11,009 nucleotides of DNA, from positions 1-11,009 of the forward strand of contig CAUEKH010000052.1 in NCBI GenBank assembly GCA_959018155.1, given 5' to 3'. The notes under the pieces are model-generated. The model saw only the letters and a list, made by a program, of their open reading frames with translations, had not been told where the DNA came from and ran no database searches. The position numbers and the translations under genes were made by a program. Of this stretch, positions 1 through 7,671 are shown in pieces; position 1 is the stretch's first letter, and the number at the start of each line of letters is the position of its first letter. This DNA comes from an uncultured Hungatella sp. GTDB taxonomy: Bacteria; Bacillota; Clostridia; Lachnospirales; Lachnospiraceae.

Positions 1-2013
1 GTACGTCCCGGATTATTTGAAATGAATGGGGCAACGGCAATCCCGTGCGGGGTAAATTTTACGATTCACTCCTATGGGGCAACTTCCTGTGAGCTTCTGC
101 TGTTTCGGCGCATGGAAAAGGAGCCGTATGCGATTTTGAAATTTCCGGATCATTATAAGACGGGGAAAGTCTATTCCATGATTGTATTCGACTTGGATAT
201 CGGGGAGTTCGAATACGCCTACCGGCTTGACGGCCCGTATGAACCGGAAAAAGGGCTTCTCTTCGATAAAAATAAAACTCTGCTGGATATTTACGCCAAA
301 GCGGTGACCGGGCAGAGTGTCTGGGGCGAAGCGAATGAAACGGAATGCTGTTACAAGGCCAGGGTGGTTCAGAATGATTTTGACTGGGGAGATACGAAGC
401 AGCCGCTGATTCCCATGGAAGATTTGATTATTTATGAACTTCATGTCAGGGGATTTACGAAGCATGGATCGTCAGGTGTTACCTATCCGGGGACATTTGC
501 CGGTCTGATGGAGAAGATTCCGTATTTGAAGGAGTTGGGAGTCAATGCCGTAGAACTGATGCCAATTTTCGAATTTGATGAAATGCGGGATTACAGGGAA
601 GTGGACGGAAAACCGCTGCTGGACTACTGGGGATATAATACTGTCAGCTTTTTTGCACCGAACACGAGTTACACGGCGGAGATCGAGTACAACAGAGAGG
701 GCTGTGAACTGAAGCGTCTGATCCAGGAACTGAATAATAACGGGATTGAATGTTTCCTGGATGTGGTGTTTAACCACACGGCGGAAGGCAACGAGGAGGG
801 GCCGTTCTTTTCCTTTAAGGGATTCGATAATAATATCTACTACATGCTGACGCCCGATGGAAAATACTACAATTTCAGCGGCTGCGGAAATACGCTGAAC
901 TGCAATCATCCGATTGTACAGCAGATGATTCTGGAATGCCTCCGCTACTGGGTAACTTCCTACCATGTGGATGGGTTCCGTTTCGATCTTGCCACAATTC
1001 TGGGAAGGAATGAGGATGGTTCCCCAATGAATAAGCCGCCGCTTTTGCAGTCCCTTGCCTTTGACCCGATTCTTGGGAGCGTAAAGCTGATTGCCGAGGC
1101 GTGGGATGCCGGCGGTCTGTACCAGGTGGGAAGCTTTCCTGCGTGGAACCGCTGGGCGGAGTGGAATGGAAGATACCGGGATGATTTGCGCGACTATCTA
1201 AAAGGCGGCTGTGAACTGGCCCATGTGGCGGCTCAGAGAATTACAGGGTCGAGAGATTTATATAATCCCGCGATCCGGGGGGAGAACGCCTCGGTCAATT
1301 TCCTGACGTGCCATGACGGATTCACCCTGTGGGATTTATACTCCTACAATTACAAGCACAACGAGGGGAATGGCTGGAATAACACGGATGGCAGCAACGA
1401 TAACAGAAGCTGGAACTGCGGATATGAGGGAGAAACTGATGATCCGGAGGTGCTTAAGCTGCGCCGAAAACTCATAAGAAATGCGTTTGCGGTGCTGATG
1501 TGCAGCCGCGGGACGCCCATGTTCTTATCCGGAGATGAATTTGGCAATACTCAGTTTGGCAATAACAACGCCTACTGCCAGGATAATGAGATCTCATGGC
1601 TGGACTGGAGCCTGGCGGAAAAGAACCGGGACATTCTGGAGTTTTTTAAATATATGATCCGGTTCAGAAAGAGTCATCAGATAATCAGGAAGCGGTGCGG
1701 ATACAGTTCCTTAGGCTATCCGGACATCAGTATTTTTGAGCCGTCCGGCGGCTGTAACGTCCTGGGGATTCTGTTCGCAGGCCGAAAGCCTTCCGATGGA
1801 GAAGATATGGTTTACCTGGCGATTAACGTCTACTGGGAAGAACAGTATGTAAATCTTCCGAAAATCTATCAGCCACTCGGCTGGCGCCTGGCAGTCAATA
1901 CGGGGGCAGAGGAACTGGAAGACATTCTTCCGGAGAAGAAGGATGGGAAAATGCCTCCGGTGAGTGGGTGTTTTCGCATGGAACCAAGGTCGGTCTGTGT
2001 ATTTGTAGTATAG
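1..2013 (+). CDS. GlgX-like glycogen debranching enzyme (GH13), 5' partial
   Basis: Alpha-glucan debranching enzyme of the GlgX/isoamylase group, expected to hydrolyse alpha-1,6 branches of glycogen or limit dextrins in the cytoplasm. The reading frame is open to the left edge: residues VRPGLFE precede the Met at 22 and look like part of the protein, so the true start lies outside the window. Counting from that Met, an N-terminal CBM48-like beta domain spans about 1-110, followed by the GH13 barrel. All four GH13 signatures are intact: DVVFNH from residue 247, DGFRFD with the nucleophile Asp322, the acid/base Glu359 in IAEAWD, and His431-Asp432 in TCHDG. A C-terminal beta domain ends at the TAG stop. 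No signal peptide is visible, although the N-terminus is missing. The spmA-like gene starts about 58 bases downstream on the same strand. Debranching specificity rather than another GH13 activity is inferred from overall resemblance. Confidence 0.93.
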   Translation, partial: VRPGLFEMNGATAIPCGVNFTIHSYGATSCELLLFRRMEKEPYAILKFPDHYKTGKVYSMIVFDLDIGEFEYAYRLDGPYEPEKGLLFDKNKTLLDIYAKAVTGQSVWGEANETECCYKARVVQNDFDWGDTKQPLIPMEDLIIYELHVRGFTKHGSSGVTYPGTFAGLMEKIPYLKELGVNAVELMPIFEFDEMRDYREVDGKPLLDYWGYNTVSFFAPNTSYTAEIEYNREGCELKRLIQELNNNGIECFLDVVFNHTAEGNEEGPFFSFKGFDNNIYYMLTPDGKYYNFSGCGNTLNCNHPIVQQMILECLRYWVTSYHVDGFRFDLATILGRNEDGSPMNKPPLLQSLAFDPILGSVKLIAEAWDAGGLYQVGSFPAWNRWAEWNGRYRDDLRDYLKGGCELAHVAAQRITGSRDLYNPAIRGENASVNFLTCHDGFTLWDLYSYNYKHNEGNGWNNTDGSNDNRSWNCGYEGETDDPEVLKLRRKLIRNAFAVLMCSRGTPMFLSGDEFGNTQFGNNNAYCQDNEISWLDWSLAEKNRDILEFFKYMIRFRKSHQIIRKRCGYSSLGYPDISIFEPSGGCNVLGILFAGRKPSDGEDMVYLAINVYWEEQYVNLPKIYQPLGWRLAVNTGAEELEDILPEKKDGKMPPVSGCFRMEPRSVCVFVV

Positions 2014-2019
2014 GGGTTC

Positions 2020-2050
2020 TTATGGCATAACAGCGCCATTGCTGCCATAA
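2020..2050 (+). promoter_or_regulatory. Inverted repeat between the debranching enzyme and spmA genes
   Basis: TTATGGCA (2020-2027) and TGCCATAA (2043-2050) form an 8-bp inverted repeat around a 15-base loop, 7 bases after the debranching enzyme stop. The loop contains CGCCATT (2034-2040), which is also complementary to AATGGCG (2071-2077) covering the spmA ATG. Two mutually exclusive pairings are therefore possible. There is no T-run after the hairpin, so a classical terminator is unlikely. A role is not established. Confidence 0.35.
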
Positions 2051-2071
2051 TATAGTAGTAATTTATGGAAA

Positions 2072-2755
2072 ATGGCGGTAATCCCTATGCTTAATTATCT
2101 GTGGGCATTTATGATGCTGGTTGGAGTTCTGTGGGGTGCGATCCACGGCACGCTGAGTGAGGTGACCGACGGCGCTCTTACATCTGCAAAAGAGGCGGTA
2201 ACGCTTTGTATTACCATGCTGGGAGTCATGTCGTTCTGGACCGGTATTATGGAAATCGGCCAGAAGTCAGGGCTGATTGAGCGCCTTTCCCGGAAAATGG
2301 GGCCGGTTCTCCATTTCCTTTTTCCGGATATCCCGAGGGAACATCCGGCTATGGACCATATCGCCACCAACATGATTGCAAATATCCTGGGGCTTGGCTG
2401 GGCCGCGACGCCCGCCGGCCTAAAGGCCATGGAATCGTTGCAGGAACTGGAAGAAGAGCGGCGGGAGTCGGAGGCAGCGGGAGAAGAGAGTTCCTCCGTT
2501 TGCAAAAAGGGGAAATTTCCCCAGACACTAAGAAAAGTCCGCCCGGTTCCCCCGGGTACGGCCAGTAATGAAATGTGTACCTTCCTGATTATCAATATCT
2601 CATCCCTGCAGCTGATTCCCGTGAACATGATTGCTTATCGGAGCCAGTACGGGAGCGTAAATCCGACAGCGGTGGTTGGTCCGGCGCTGGTGGCAACTGC
2701 GATCAGTACGGTAGTTGGGGTGATTTACTGTAAGGTGATGGACAGGAAAAAATGA
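2072..2755 (+). CDS. spmA: SpmA-like spore maturation protein (nucleoside-recognition/Gate domain)
   Basis: Integral membrane protein of the SpmA family, known in Bacillus for a role in spore core dehydration and maturation together with SpmB. Family signatures are clear: an N-terminal hydrophobic segment (about 7-24), SAKEAVTL (38-45), FPDIPREHPAM (84-94), NMIANILGLGWAATPAGLKAM (100-120) and the C-terminal LIPVNMIA...VGPALVAT block. The family is usually just under 200 residues. This protein has 227 because a charged stretch at about 127-163 sits where relatives have only a short linker. An alternative start is Met6 at 2087, whose sequence MLNYLW fits the family N-terminus better and has GGCGG 7-8 bases upstream. 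Neither start has a strong Shine-Dalgarno. No spmB follows: the next gene is convergent and its stop is only 10 bases away. The family call is secure, but the function of this copy is inferred. Confidence 0.9.
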   Translation: MAVIPMLNYLWAFMMLVGVLWGAIHGTLSEVTDGALTSAKEAVTLCITMLGVMSFWTGIMEIGQKSGLIERLSRKMGPVLHFLFPDIPREHPAMDHIATNMIANILGLGWAATPAGLKAMESLQELEEERRESEAAGEESSSVCKKGKFPQTLRKVRPVPPGTASNEMCTFLIINISSLQLIPVNMIAYRSQYGSVNPTAVVGPALVATAISTVVGVIYCKVMDRKK

Positions 2756-2795
2756 CCGGAAAACGTTACTCACGCTTTCCGGCCGTCTGATTTTT
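2747..2795. terminator. Bidirectional terminator between spmA and the diguanylate cyclase gene
   Basis: CCGGAAAaCGT (2756-2766) pairs with ACGcTTTCCGG (2772-2782), giving 10 bp with one mismatch and a 5-base loop. On the minus strand a run of six T follows after four bases (plus-strand A-run 2747-2752). On the plus strand five T follow at 2791-2795, less ideally spaced. The TAA stop of the minus-strand cyclase (2766-2768) lies at the stem-loop boundary, and the A-run encodes the last lysines of SpmA, so the site is embedded in both genes' ends. Confidence 0.75.
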
Positions 2796-4739
2796 CATTT
2801 TCTTTTTATTCTTATACATATAGGCGTCTGCCCGGGACACGGTGCTTTCCAGCCTCACGTCCTGATCCGGATGATAGAATGCAAAGCCGGAAGCAATTGC
2901 TGCCGGAAACTGGCAGGTATCGCTGTAGGCGTCCATGGCAGATTTAACAGCCGCAATGCCTTTCTTAATCCCTTCAGGTCCCATATCTTTCAGGAGTACG
3001 ATAAACTCGTCGCCGCCAATTCGGAAAATCTCCCCTGTTGGAAAGCTTTTTTGAAGGATCTCAGCTGCAGTTCGAATATATTTGTCTCCAATATCATGGC
3101 CCAGGTGGTCATTGACACCCTTTAGATCATTTAAATCACACATGATAAAAGCAATGTTATCATTTCCCTTTACGGCTCTGTTCAGGTTCTTAATCCGGCT
3201 TTCATATGCAAGCCGGTTTCCGACGCCAGTTAAACCGTCCCTGTCCCGCTCTACTAAGAGCGCCTTTTTCCGGCTGACTTCATCACTGACATCCTCAACA
3301 ATACACCTGGCTAGATTGAAGGAATCCTTTCTTGAAATCCGAATCCACCTCGAATCAGGTGGTGATCCGATTAAAAAGATATTCTCATCATCGAACTCAG
3401 AAAGAGGGAGCGATTCTAAAAATGCAATAAATTTCTGTTTATCTTTACTAAACTGCCGTTCCTGTTCTTTCGTAAGATTGAGAAGGTGGGGAACCTGGCT
3501 TGTCATCAGAACCTTCGATGAATAGCTGCGCATCTCGAAAGCGCCCACAGGAAGCTCTGACAGCTCAATCAGCTTCGCATGTCGGGTAAACCACTGGCTG
3601 ATCATGATGGCAAATACAAACCCGATCACCATGGAAATTAAAAGCGAATAGACAAATATATTTTCTATCTTATGCGGAAAATGAAGGAGAGAGGATTCAT
3701 CCATCAGCGCGATTAAAAACCATTCCTCATTTTCAAACGGTGTATTGTGGTAATACATTCCCATTCGTTCTATACAGGCATACAGCTGGTTGTGAGAATT
3801 GTGGTTCAGCAGCCTGTAAATGGAATTCTCCTTATCCACAGGTTCTATTTCCAGATAATCGTCGGCCTTCAGCATCCGTTTCTGTAGGGCGCCGTGGGTG
3901 ACTGCGGGGCTGATATCCCCGGAACCGGAACAGATTCCTATTAAATAGCCGTAGGAATCGGTGCTTTGTAAGTCGGAAGGAGGAAGGAAACTGTATAAAT
4001 AATTTACCGATATCTCGACGCCAAAAATGGCGGCCACGCTTCCGTCAGCGTGAAACAGGGGCAGGGAATAGGTAATGACCTCTTCATCTCCTGGATTGAC
4101 GCTAAAAGATGGACTCCAGTAGCCAAGCCATTCAGAAGGCCCGACAGCCAGCGCTGCTTCATACGGTTTTTGGATAAAGTCTCTGTTGCCAGACGTCAGG
4201 TCCAGGCGCAGGGTCCAGTTGGCTGTTGTGGCGATATTAAGTTTTTCGGCCACATTCCAGGGACCAATGAGCATATAAATGTTTGAAGCTTTCCTGGTAT
4301 TCCTTTCAGGGCTGTTATTTCTGAGGTACAGAGCCGCCAGCGAATCCACTTCCGTATCTGGCTGATCAGGAAGAATCAGAAACGCGCCCGTAGTTTTCGT
4401 CCGGTAAAGAGCATTTAAGAGCATGGGCGACAAATCTTCCAGAATTTCATCCGACGTCTTCTCCTCCCCCGATTCCGAGAGAGAGTCAAAGTAATGGCAT
4501 ATTTTTTCCGTGTCACGGCCGAAGTTAATCCAGACATTATCCATCTCATTTTCCAGATTGTTTTTCCTGCCAATGACCTTTTCAGAAAATATCTTATACT
4601 GGTTTTTTTCTGCCTGCTCAAAAACACCGCCTGCAACCATCAGGGAAGAGAGCAAAATACTCTGAAAAATGGCCGCAAAAATAAACGCGACGGCGAGTTT
4701 GAAAGCGATAGAGTTGCTTTTGATTTTCTTACTCATCAT
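2766..4739 (-). CDS. Membrane diguanylate cyclase with dCache-like sensor and GGDEF domain
   Basis: Likely a signal-controlled diguanylate cyclase making c-di-GMP from two GTP. The layout over 657 residues is: transmembrane helix about 11-38; extracytoplasmic domain about 40-358 resembling dCache sensors (WTLRLDLTSGNRDF, then SLPLFHADGSVAAIFGVEIS near 225-244); second transmembrane helix about 361-381; PAS-like linker about 396-490; then a GGDEF domain from about 498 to 645. DGLTGVGNR (501-509), metal-binding Asp535 in CDLNDLKGVND and an intact GGDEF at 575-579 argue for activity. The usual RxxD inhibitory site is absent, with PTGE at 567-570. The start overlaps the end of the upstream solute-binding protein gene by 11 bases (the next Met at 4736 is an alternative) and lacks a strong Shine-Dalgarno, so translational coupling is likely. 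The ligand is unknown. Confidence 0.93.
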   Translation of the reverse strand: MMSKKIKSNSIAFKLAVAFIFAAIFQSILLSSLMVAGGVFEQAEKNQYKIFSEKVIGRKNNLENEMDNVWINFGRDTEKICHYFDSLSESGEEKTSDEILEDLSPMLLNALYRTKTTGAFLILPDQPDTEVDSLAALYLRNNSPERNTRKASNIYMLIGPWNVAEKLNIATTANWTLRLDLTSGNRDFIQKPYEAALAVGPSEWLGYWSPSFSVNPGDEEVITYSLPLFHADGSVAAIFGVEISVNYLYSFLPPSDLQSTDSYGYLIGICSGSGDISPAVTHGALQKRMLKADDYLEIEPVDKENSIYRLLNHNSHNQLYACIERMGMYYHNTPFENEEWFLIALMDESSLLHFPHKIENIFVYSLLISMVIGFVFAIMISQWFTRHAKLIELSELPVGAFEMRSYSSKVLMTSQVPHLLNLTKEQERQFSKDKQKFIAFLESLPLSEFDDENIFLIGSPPDSRWIRISRKDSFNLARCIVEDVSDEVSRKKALLVERDRDGLTGVGNRLAYESRIKNLNRAVKGNDNIAFIMCDLNDLKGVNDHLGHDIGDKYIRTAAEILQKSFPTGEIFRIGGDEFIVLLKDMGPEGIKKGIAAVKSAMDAYSDTCQFPAAIASGFAFYHPDQDVRLESTVSRADAYMYKNKKKMKNQTAGKRE

Positions 4740-6159
4740 GTTTACCAGCCATTTCTTTCATAAGCGCTTCATACCAACAGTTAAAATGGTCATTTCCCGT
4801 ATAGTCTGCCTCCAGCTCTTCTTTAGTCTCCCCACTCTTCTCCCGGCGAGCCATTTCTTTTAAATCGTCGACTGTCTGATTTTCCAGGGAACTGGAGAAT
4901 GCGACGATTTTGCTGTAGGAGTCAGGAAATGGTTTTCGGACATAGAAGATATGCTTATTCATGGCATCCAGGGAAGCCTTCAGGCTTGCTTCAATTGCTT
5001 TTGTATTGCTGGTTTTATCGGTTATTTCTTCGGTCAGCCGGGATACGGATTCTAAGGCTTTTTTCTCTACAGGAAGGTAGCCGGTAGAGACAGCGAACCG
5101 GATATTCTGTTCCGGCGCCGTGAACCAGGAGAGAAAACGGGCGGCCGCATATTCATGCTGTTTATCAGAAGAAAATGCCGCCATATCGGCCCCTCTCTGG
5201 GTCATATAAATGGTTCCGTTCTGAAAGGTTGGATATGGAAGAATCTCACACTCAACGGGATAGGAAGTGTTATCATCTTTAATCACCTCAGCCGGAAAAA
5301 AGCCGGCGCCTGCGGAGGAGCCGATATATGCCATCAGCCGGCCGCTTTTGATCCCGTCCTGATTATAGACACTGCTTTTAAACCAGCCTTTGATATGAGG
5401 AATATAATAGACCTCCCAGGCTTTTTCGGCTGTTTCCCGGGAATAGGTAAACACCCCGTTTCCGTCAGTTGAAAATGCCGCCTCTCCAAGCTGTGCCGCA
5501 GTCAGTACGGCAAAATCGTTATAGGAATTAATCCCGAGAAATGCGTTTCCCCCGGACCAGTCATAATACATTTTTGCGGCTTTTCCCAATCCCTCCCACG
5601 TTTTTAGGAGTTCCTCTGACGCGCCGGTTTCTTCTGAGAACTTATCCCAGTCTGTTCTGTTTAAATAAAGCAGTTCTGTGGATTTTGCTACTGGAATCAT
5701 CTTGTGGGAACCGGAGGCATCCCAGACACCCTCTTCCAGGAATTCAGCTCTGTATTTTGCAAAATCCTGTTCTGTAAAATAGTCATCGAAATTGACCAGA
5801 GGAACAATCTGGTCGAGACGGTAGGCATTGTCAGGATAGGAAGTAAACAGATTAGGCAGCGGATCGGAACCAATCACGTGGTTTGCCGAGGTGTAAAGCG
5901 CTTCTTCCAGATCTTCACTGGAACCAAATCCCCGGGCATCTATAAGAATTCCTTCTTCTGTTCCAATTGTTTCATTAAATTCTAGCAGCAGACTGTCCAA
6001 CTCTGTCTTGGCCACAGCATTGTAAGCGTGCCACAGGGTAACAACAGTCGGCGCATCAGGGTCCAGCAGGGGAACCGCCTCTTTTTTCCCACACCCGCCA
6101 AGCATAAAGCTGATTCCGATAGCCAGAATAATGGGCTGTATATACGTTCTAAGGCTCAT
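4729..6159 (-). CDS. Solute-binding lipoprotein, UgpB-like (SBP family 1)
   Basis: Membrane-anchored extracellular solute-binding protein of 476 residues. I chose the Met at 6159, not the upstream in-frame Met at 6225. It has AAAGGAG five bases upstream, gives a proper signal peptide with lipobox LGGC (lipid-attached Cys23), and the promoter found here would start transcription near 6222. The mature part resembles family 1 sugar or glycerophosphodiester binders such as UgpB: TVVTLWHAY near the N-terminus, SGRLMAYIGSSAG in the middle, and FAVSTGYLPVEKKAL towards the C-terminus. Such proteins normally deliver ligand to ABC permeases, but no permease or ATPase gene is nearby. The gene instead overlaps the diguanylate cyclase gene by 11 bases. 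I infer that it may present ligand to that sensor. Ligand identity cannot be read from sequence. Confidence 0.9.
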   Translation of the reverse strand: MSLRTYIQPIILAIGISFMLGGCGKKEAVPLLDPDAPTVVTLWHAYNAVAKTELDSLLLEFNETIGTEEGILIDARGFGSSEDLEEALYTSANHVIGSDPLPNLFTSYPDNAYRLDQIVPLVNFDDYFTEQDFAKYRAEFLEEGVWDASGSHKMIPVAKSTELLYLNRTDWDKFSEETGASEELLKTWEGLGKAAKMYYDWSGGNAFLGINSYNDFAVLTAAQLGEAAFSTDGNGVFTYSRETAEKAWEVYYIPHIKGWFKSSVYNQDGIKSGRLMAYIGSSAGAGFFPAEVIKDDNTSYPVECEILPYPTFQNGTIYMTQRGADMAAFSSDKQHEYAAARFLSWFTAPEQNIRFAVSTGYLPVEKKALESVSRLTEEITDKTSNTKAIEASLKASLDAMNKHIFYVRKPFPDSYSKIVAFSSSLENQTVDDLKEMARREKSGETKEELEADYTGNDHFNCWYEALMKEMAGKHDE

Positions 6160-6164
6160 GACAG

Positions 6165-6171
6165 CTCCTTT
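6165..6171 (-). promoter_or_regulatory. Ribosome binding site deciding the lipoprotein start
   Basis: Read on the minus strand, AAAGGAG lies five bases before the ATG at 6159. It supports that start over the longer reading frame beginning at 6225. Confidence 0.85.
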
Positions 6172-6228
6172 CCGATCTGTTCCGAGTGATATGGTAAATG
6201 GTATCAGATTAAAGAGATCTATCATTTA

Positions 6229-6257
6229 AGTATACACGATCGGGGGGAGAATGTCTA
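6229..6257 (-). promoter_or_regulatory. Sigma-A promoter of the binding protein/diguanylate cyclase operon
   Basis: On the minus strand, TAGACA (6252-6257) and TATACT (6229-6234) are 17 bases apart, each one mismatch from consensus. Transcription would start near 6222, giving a leader of about 60 bases before the lipoprotein ATG. Confidence 0.75.
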
Positions 6258-6298
6258 TTGTTCGGGAGAAAATAAAAGGGGAGGCGGTTGGTTACCAT

Positions 6299-6327
6299 TT
6301 GCATTTCTCCCCCATTTCCGCTATGAT
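6299..6327 (+). promoter_or_regulatory. Sigma-A promoter of the phosphatase-acetyltransferase gene
   Basis: TTGCAT (6299-6304) and TATGAT (6322-6327) are separated by 17 bases. The promoter is divergent from the one at 6229-6257, about 40 bases away, so one regulator bound between them could affect both. Confidence 0.7.
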
Positions 6328-6353
6328 AGAAAGCAATAATTCTATCAGGAGGT
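6324..6353 (+). promoter_or_regulatory. Inverted repeat joining the -10 region and the ribosome binding site
   Basis: TGATAGA (6324-6330) and TCTATCA (6341-6347) form a perfect 7-bp inverted repeat with a 10-base loop. The left arm overlaps the -10 box and the right arm touches the Shine-Dalgarno CAGGAGGT (6346-6353). This could be an operator. A transcript hairpin is less likely because the left arm lies upstream of the predicted start. Confidence 0.4.
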
Positions 6354-6363
6354 TACGAATAAT

Positions 6364-7575
6364 ATGAGACTTATTTTTATCCGCCATGGTGAACCCGATT
6401 ATGAGAGGGATTCTCTCACACCAAAGGGCTGGAGGGAAGCGGAGATTCTTGCCGAGCGCGTAGCCGGCTGGGAAAATGTAACGGAATTTTACTGTTCGCC
6501 CCTTGGCAGGGCGAAGGATACTGCCTCCATGTCCTTAAAACGAGTGGGAAGAGGGGCTAAGATTCTGGACTGGCTGGAAGAGTTTCATGCGGACGTGACA
6601 GACAGCCGTACCGGTGAAAAAGGGATTCCGTGGGACTTTCTGCCGGCTGACTGGACGGGTGAGGAAATGTTATATGATCGCAGGGAATGGTATCATGCGC
6701 CAATCATGAAGACGGGACCGGTAAAAGAACGGTATGAATGGGTCTGCAGGGGACTGGATCAGTTACTTGCTGAATACGGGTATGTGAGAGACGGGGAACT
6801 TTATCGCACGGAGAAGGGAAATGACGATACGCTCGTATTTTTCTGTCATTTCGGAGTAACCATGGTTCTTCTGTCCCATTTGCTGGGGATTGCGGCGCCG
6901 CTTCTGTGGCAGGGCTGTATGACGGCGCCGACATCGGTGACGGAAGTGATGACAGAAGAACGGGTGAAGGGGGAGGCGTATTTCCGATGCAGGCAGCTGG
7001 GGGATATTTCCCATCTGTATGCGGCCGGGGAAAAGCGGTCGGATGCGGGATTTTTCTGTGAATTTCAAGGAGGGAGAACTGTGAAAAAGGAAATAGAGAA
7101 TTTTCATATCAGAAGATATAGAGAAGAGGACGCAAAGGCCATTGTTCATATAATCCATCGGAATTTTCGGGAAGTAAACAGCAGGGATTATTCCCCTGAT
7201 GAAATCAGGCACCTAATTCAGGAAAATAATGAGGAAAAGATAAGGAGAACAACCTCCTATGCGCATATGTATATTGCCTGCGACGGAGATACGGTAATTG
7301 GCTGCGGTGCTATCTCGAGTTTTTGGGGGAGTAAGACAGAAAGTATTCTGCTTACCATATTTGTGTCTCCCGATTACCATGGCCAGGGGATAGGGCGGAG
7401 AATTATCGAGGCACTGGAACAGGACGAACTGTATTTGCGCGCTAAAATAATTCGGGTACCGTCTTCCATAACAGCATGTAAGTTCTATGAAAAAATGGGA
7501 TTTCAATATGAAAATGGTGAGAAAATTCCTGATCTGAACCAACTTTACCAGATGGAAAAAATCAGGGAGATTTAA
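6364..7575 (+). CDS. Histidine phosphatase-GNAT acetyltransferase fusion
   Basis: One open frame of 403 residues with two unrelated enzyme domains. Residues 1 to about 230 are a histidine phosphatase (phosphoglycerate mutase-like): RHGEPDY carries the catalytic His8, SPLGRAKDT the phosphate-binding arginine, and FCHFG the second catalytic His162. Residues 240-403 form a complete GNAT N-acetyltransferase of normal length, with the acetyl-CoA loop GQGIGRR (340-346) and the closing ITACKFYEKMGF. At the junction lies AAGGAGGG (7067-7074), then GTG at 7081 in the same frame, so the acetyltransferase can also be made alone. In the +1 frame a TGA (7082-7084) overlaps that GTG, a layout usual for two adjacent coupled genes. 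The frame may therefore be a recent merger, or a single-base change or error in a formerly two-gene operon. Substrates of both domains are unknown. Confidence 0.88.
   Translation: MRLIFIRHGEPDYERDSLTPKGWREAEILAERVAGWENVTEFYCSPLGRAKDTASMSLKRVGRGAKILDWLEEFHADVTDSRTGEKGIPWDFLPADWTGEEMLYDRREWYHAPIMKTGPVKERYEWVCRGLDQLLAEYGYVRDGELYRTEKGNDDTLVFFCHFGVTMVLLSHLLGIAAPLLWQGCMTAPTSVTEVMTEERVKGEAYFRCRQLGDISHLYAAGEKRSDAGFFCEFQGGRTVKKEIENFHIRRYREEDAKAIVHIIHRNFREVNSRDYSPDEIRHLIQENNEEKIRRTTSYAHMYIACDGDTVIGCGAISSFWGSKTESILLTIFVSPDYHGQGIGRRIIEALEQDELYLRAKIIRVPSSITACKFYEKMGFQYENGEKIPDLNQLYQMEKIREI
7067..7083 (+). promoter_or_regulatory. Internal ribosome binding site and GTG start for the GNAT domain
   Basis: AAGGAGGG (7067-7074) is followed after six bases by GTG (7081-7083), in frame with the upstream phosphatase. 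The protein from this GTG would be 164 residues, a normal stand-alone GNAT length. This is one of the strongest Shine-Dalgarno sequences in the window, although it lies inside an open frame. Confidence 0.7.
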
Positions 7576-7601
7576 CTGGTGTACGAAAGTAAATGAATGT
7601 A

Positions 7602-7630
7602 TTGAAAATCCATCTGTTTCCCCCTATACT
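7602..7630 (+). promoter_or_regulatory. Sigma-A promoter of the iron-sulfur flavoprotein gene
   Basis: TTGAAA (7602-7607) and TATACT (7625-7630) are 17 bases apart. The gene follows with a short leader and AAGGAGGA (7658-7665), six bases before its ATG. The promoter suggests independent transcription from the upstream fusion gene. Confidence 0.75.
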
Positions 7631-7671
7631 ATAAGTAACAGATAACAGATTGTAGAAAAGGAGGACGCGCG

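Noticed and set aside
13..966. Two minus-strand open frames of 150 and 164 codons opposite the debranching enzyme
   Set aside because: Antisense to a well-supported GH13 gene; no family resemblance or SD.
2095..2628. 177-codon minus-strand frame opposite spmA
   Set aside because: Shadow of the conserved SpmA frame with a serine/arginine-rich composition typical of antisense frames.
6160..6225. Longer lipoprotein frame starting at 6225
   Set aside because: The added 22 residues precede a perfect signal peptide and lipobox, have no ribosome binding site, and begin upstream of the predicted transcription start. A strong SD supports the Met at 6159.
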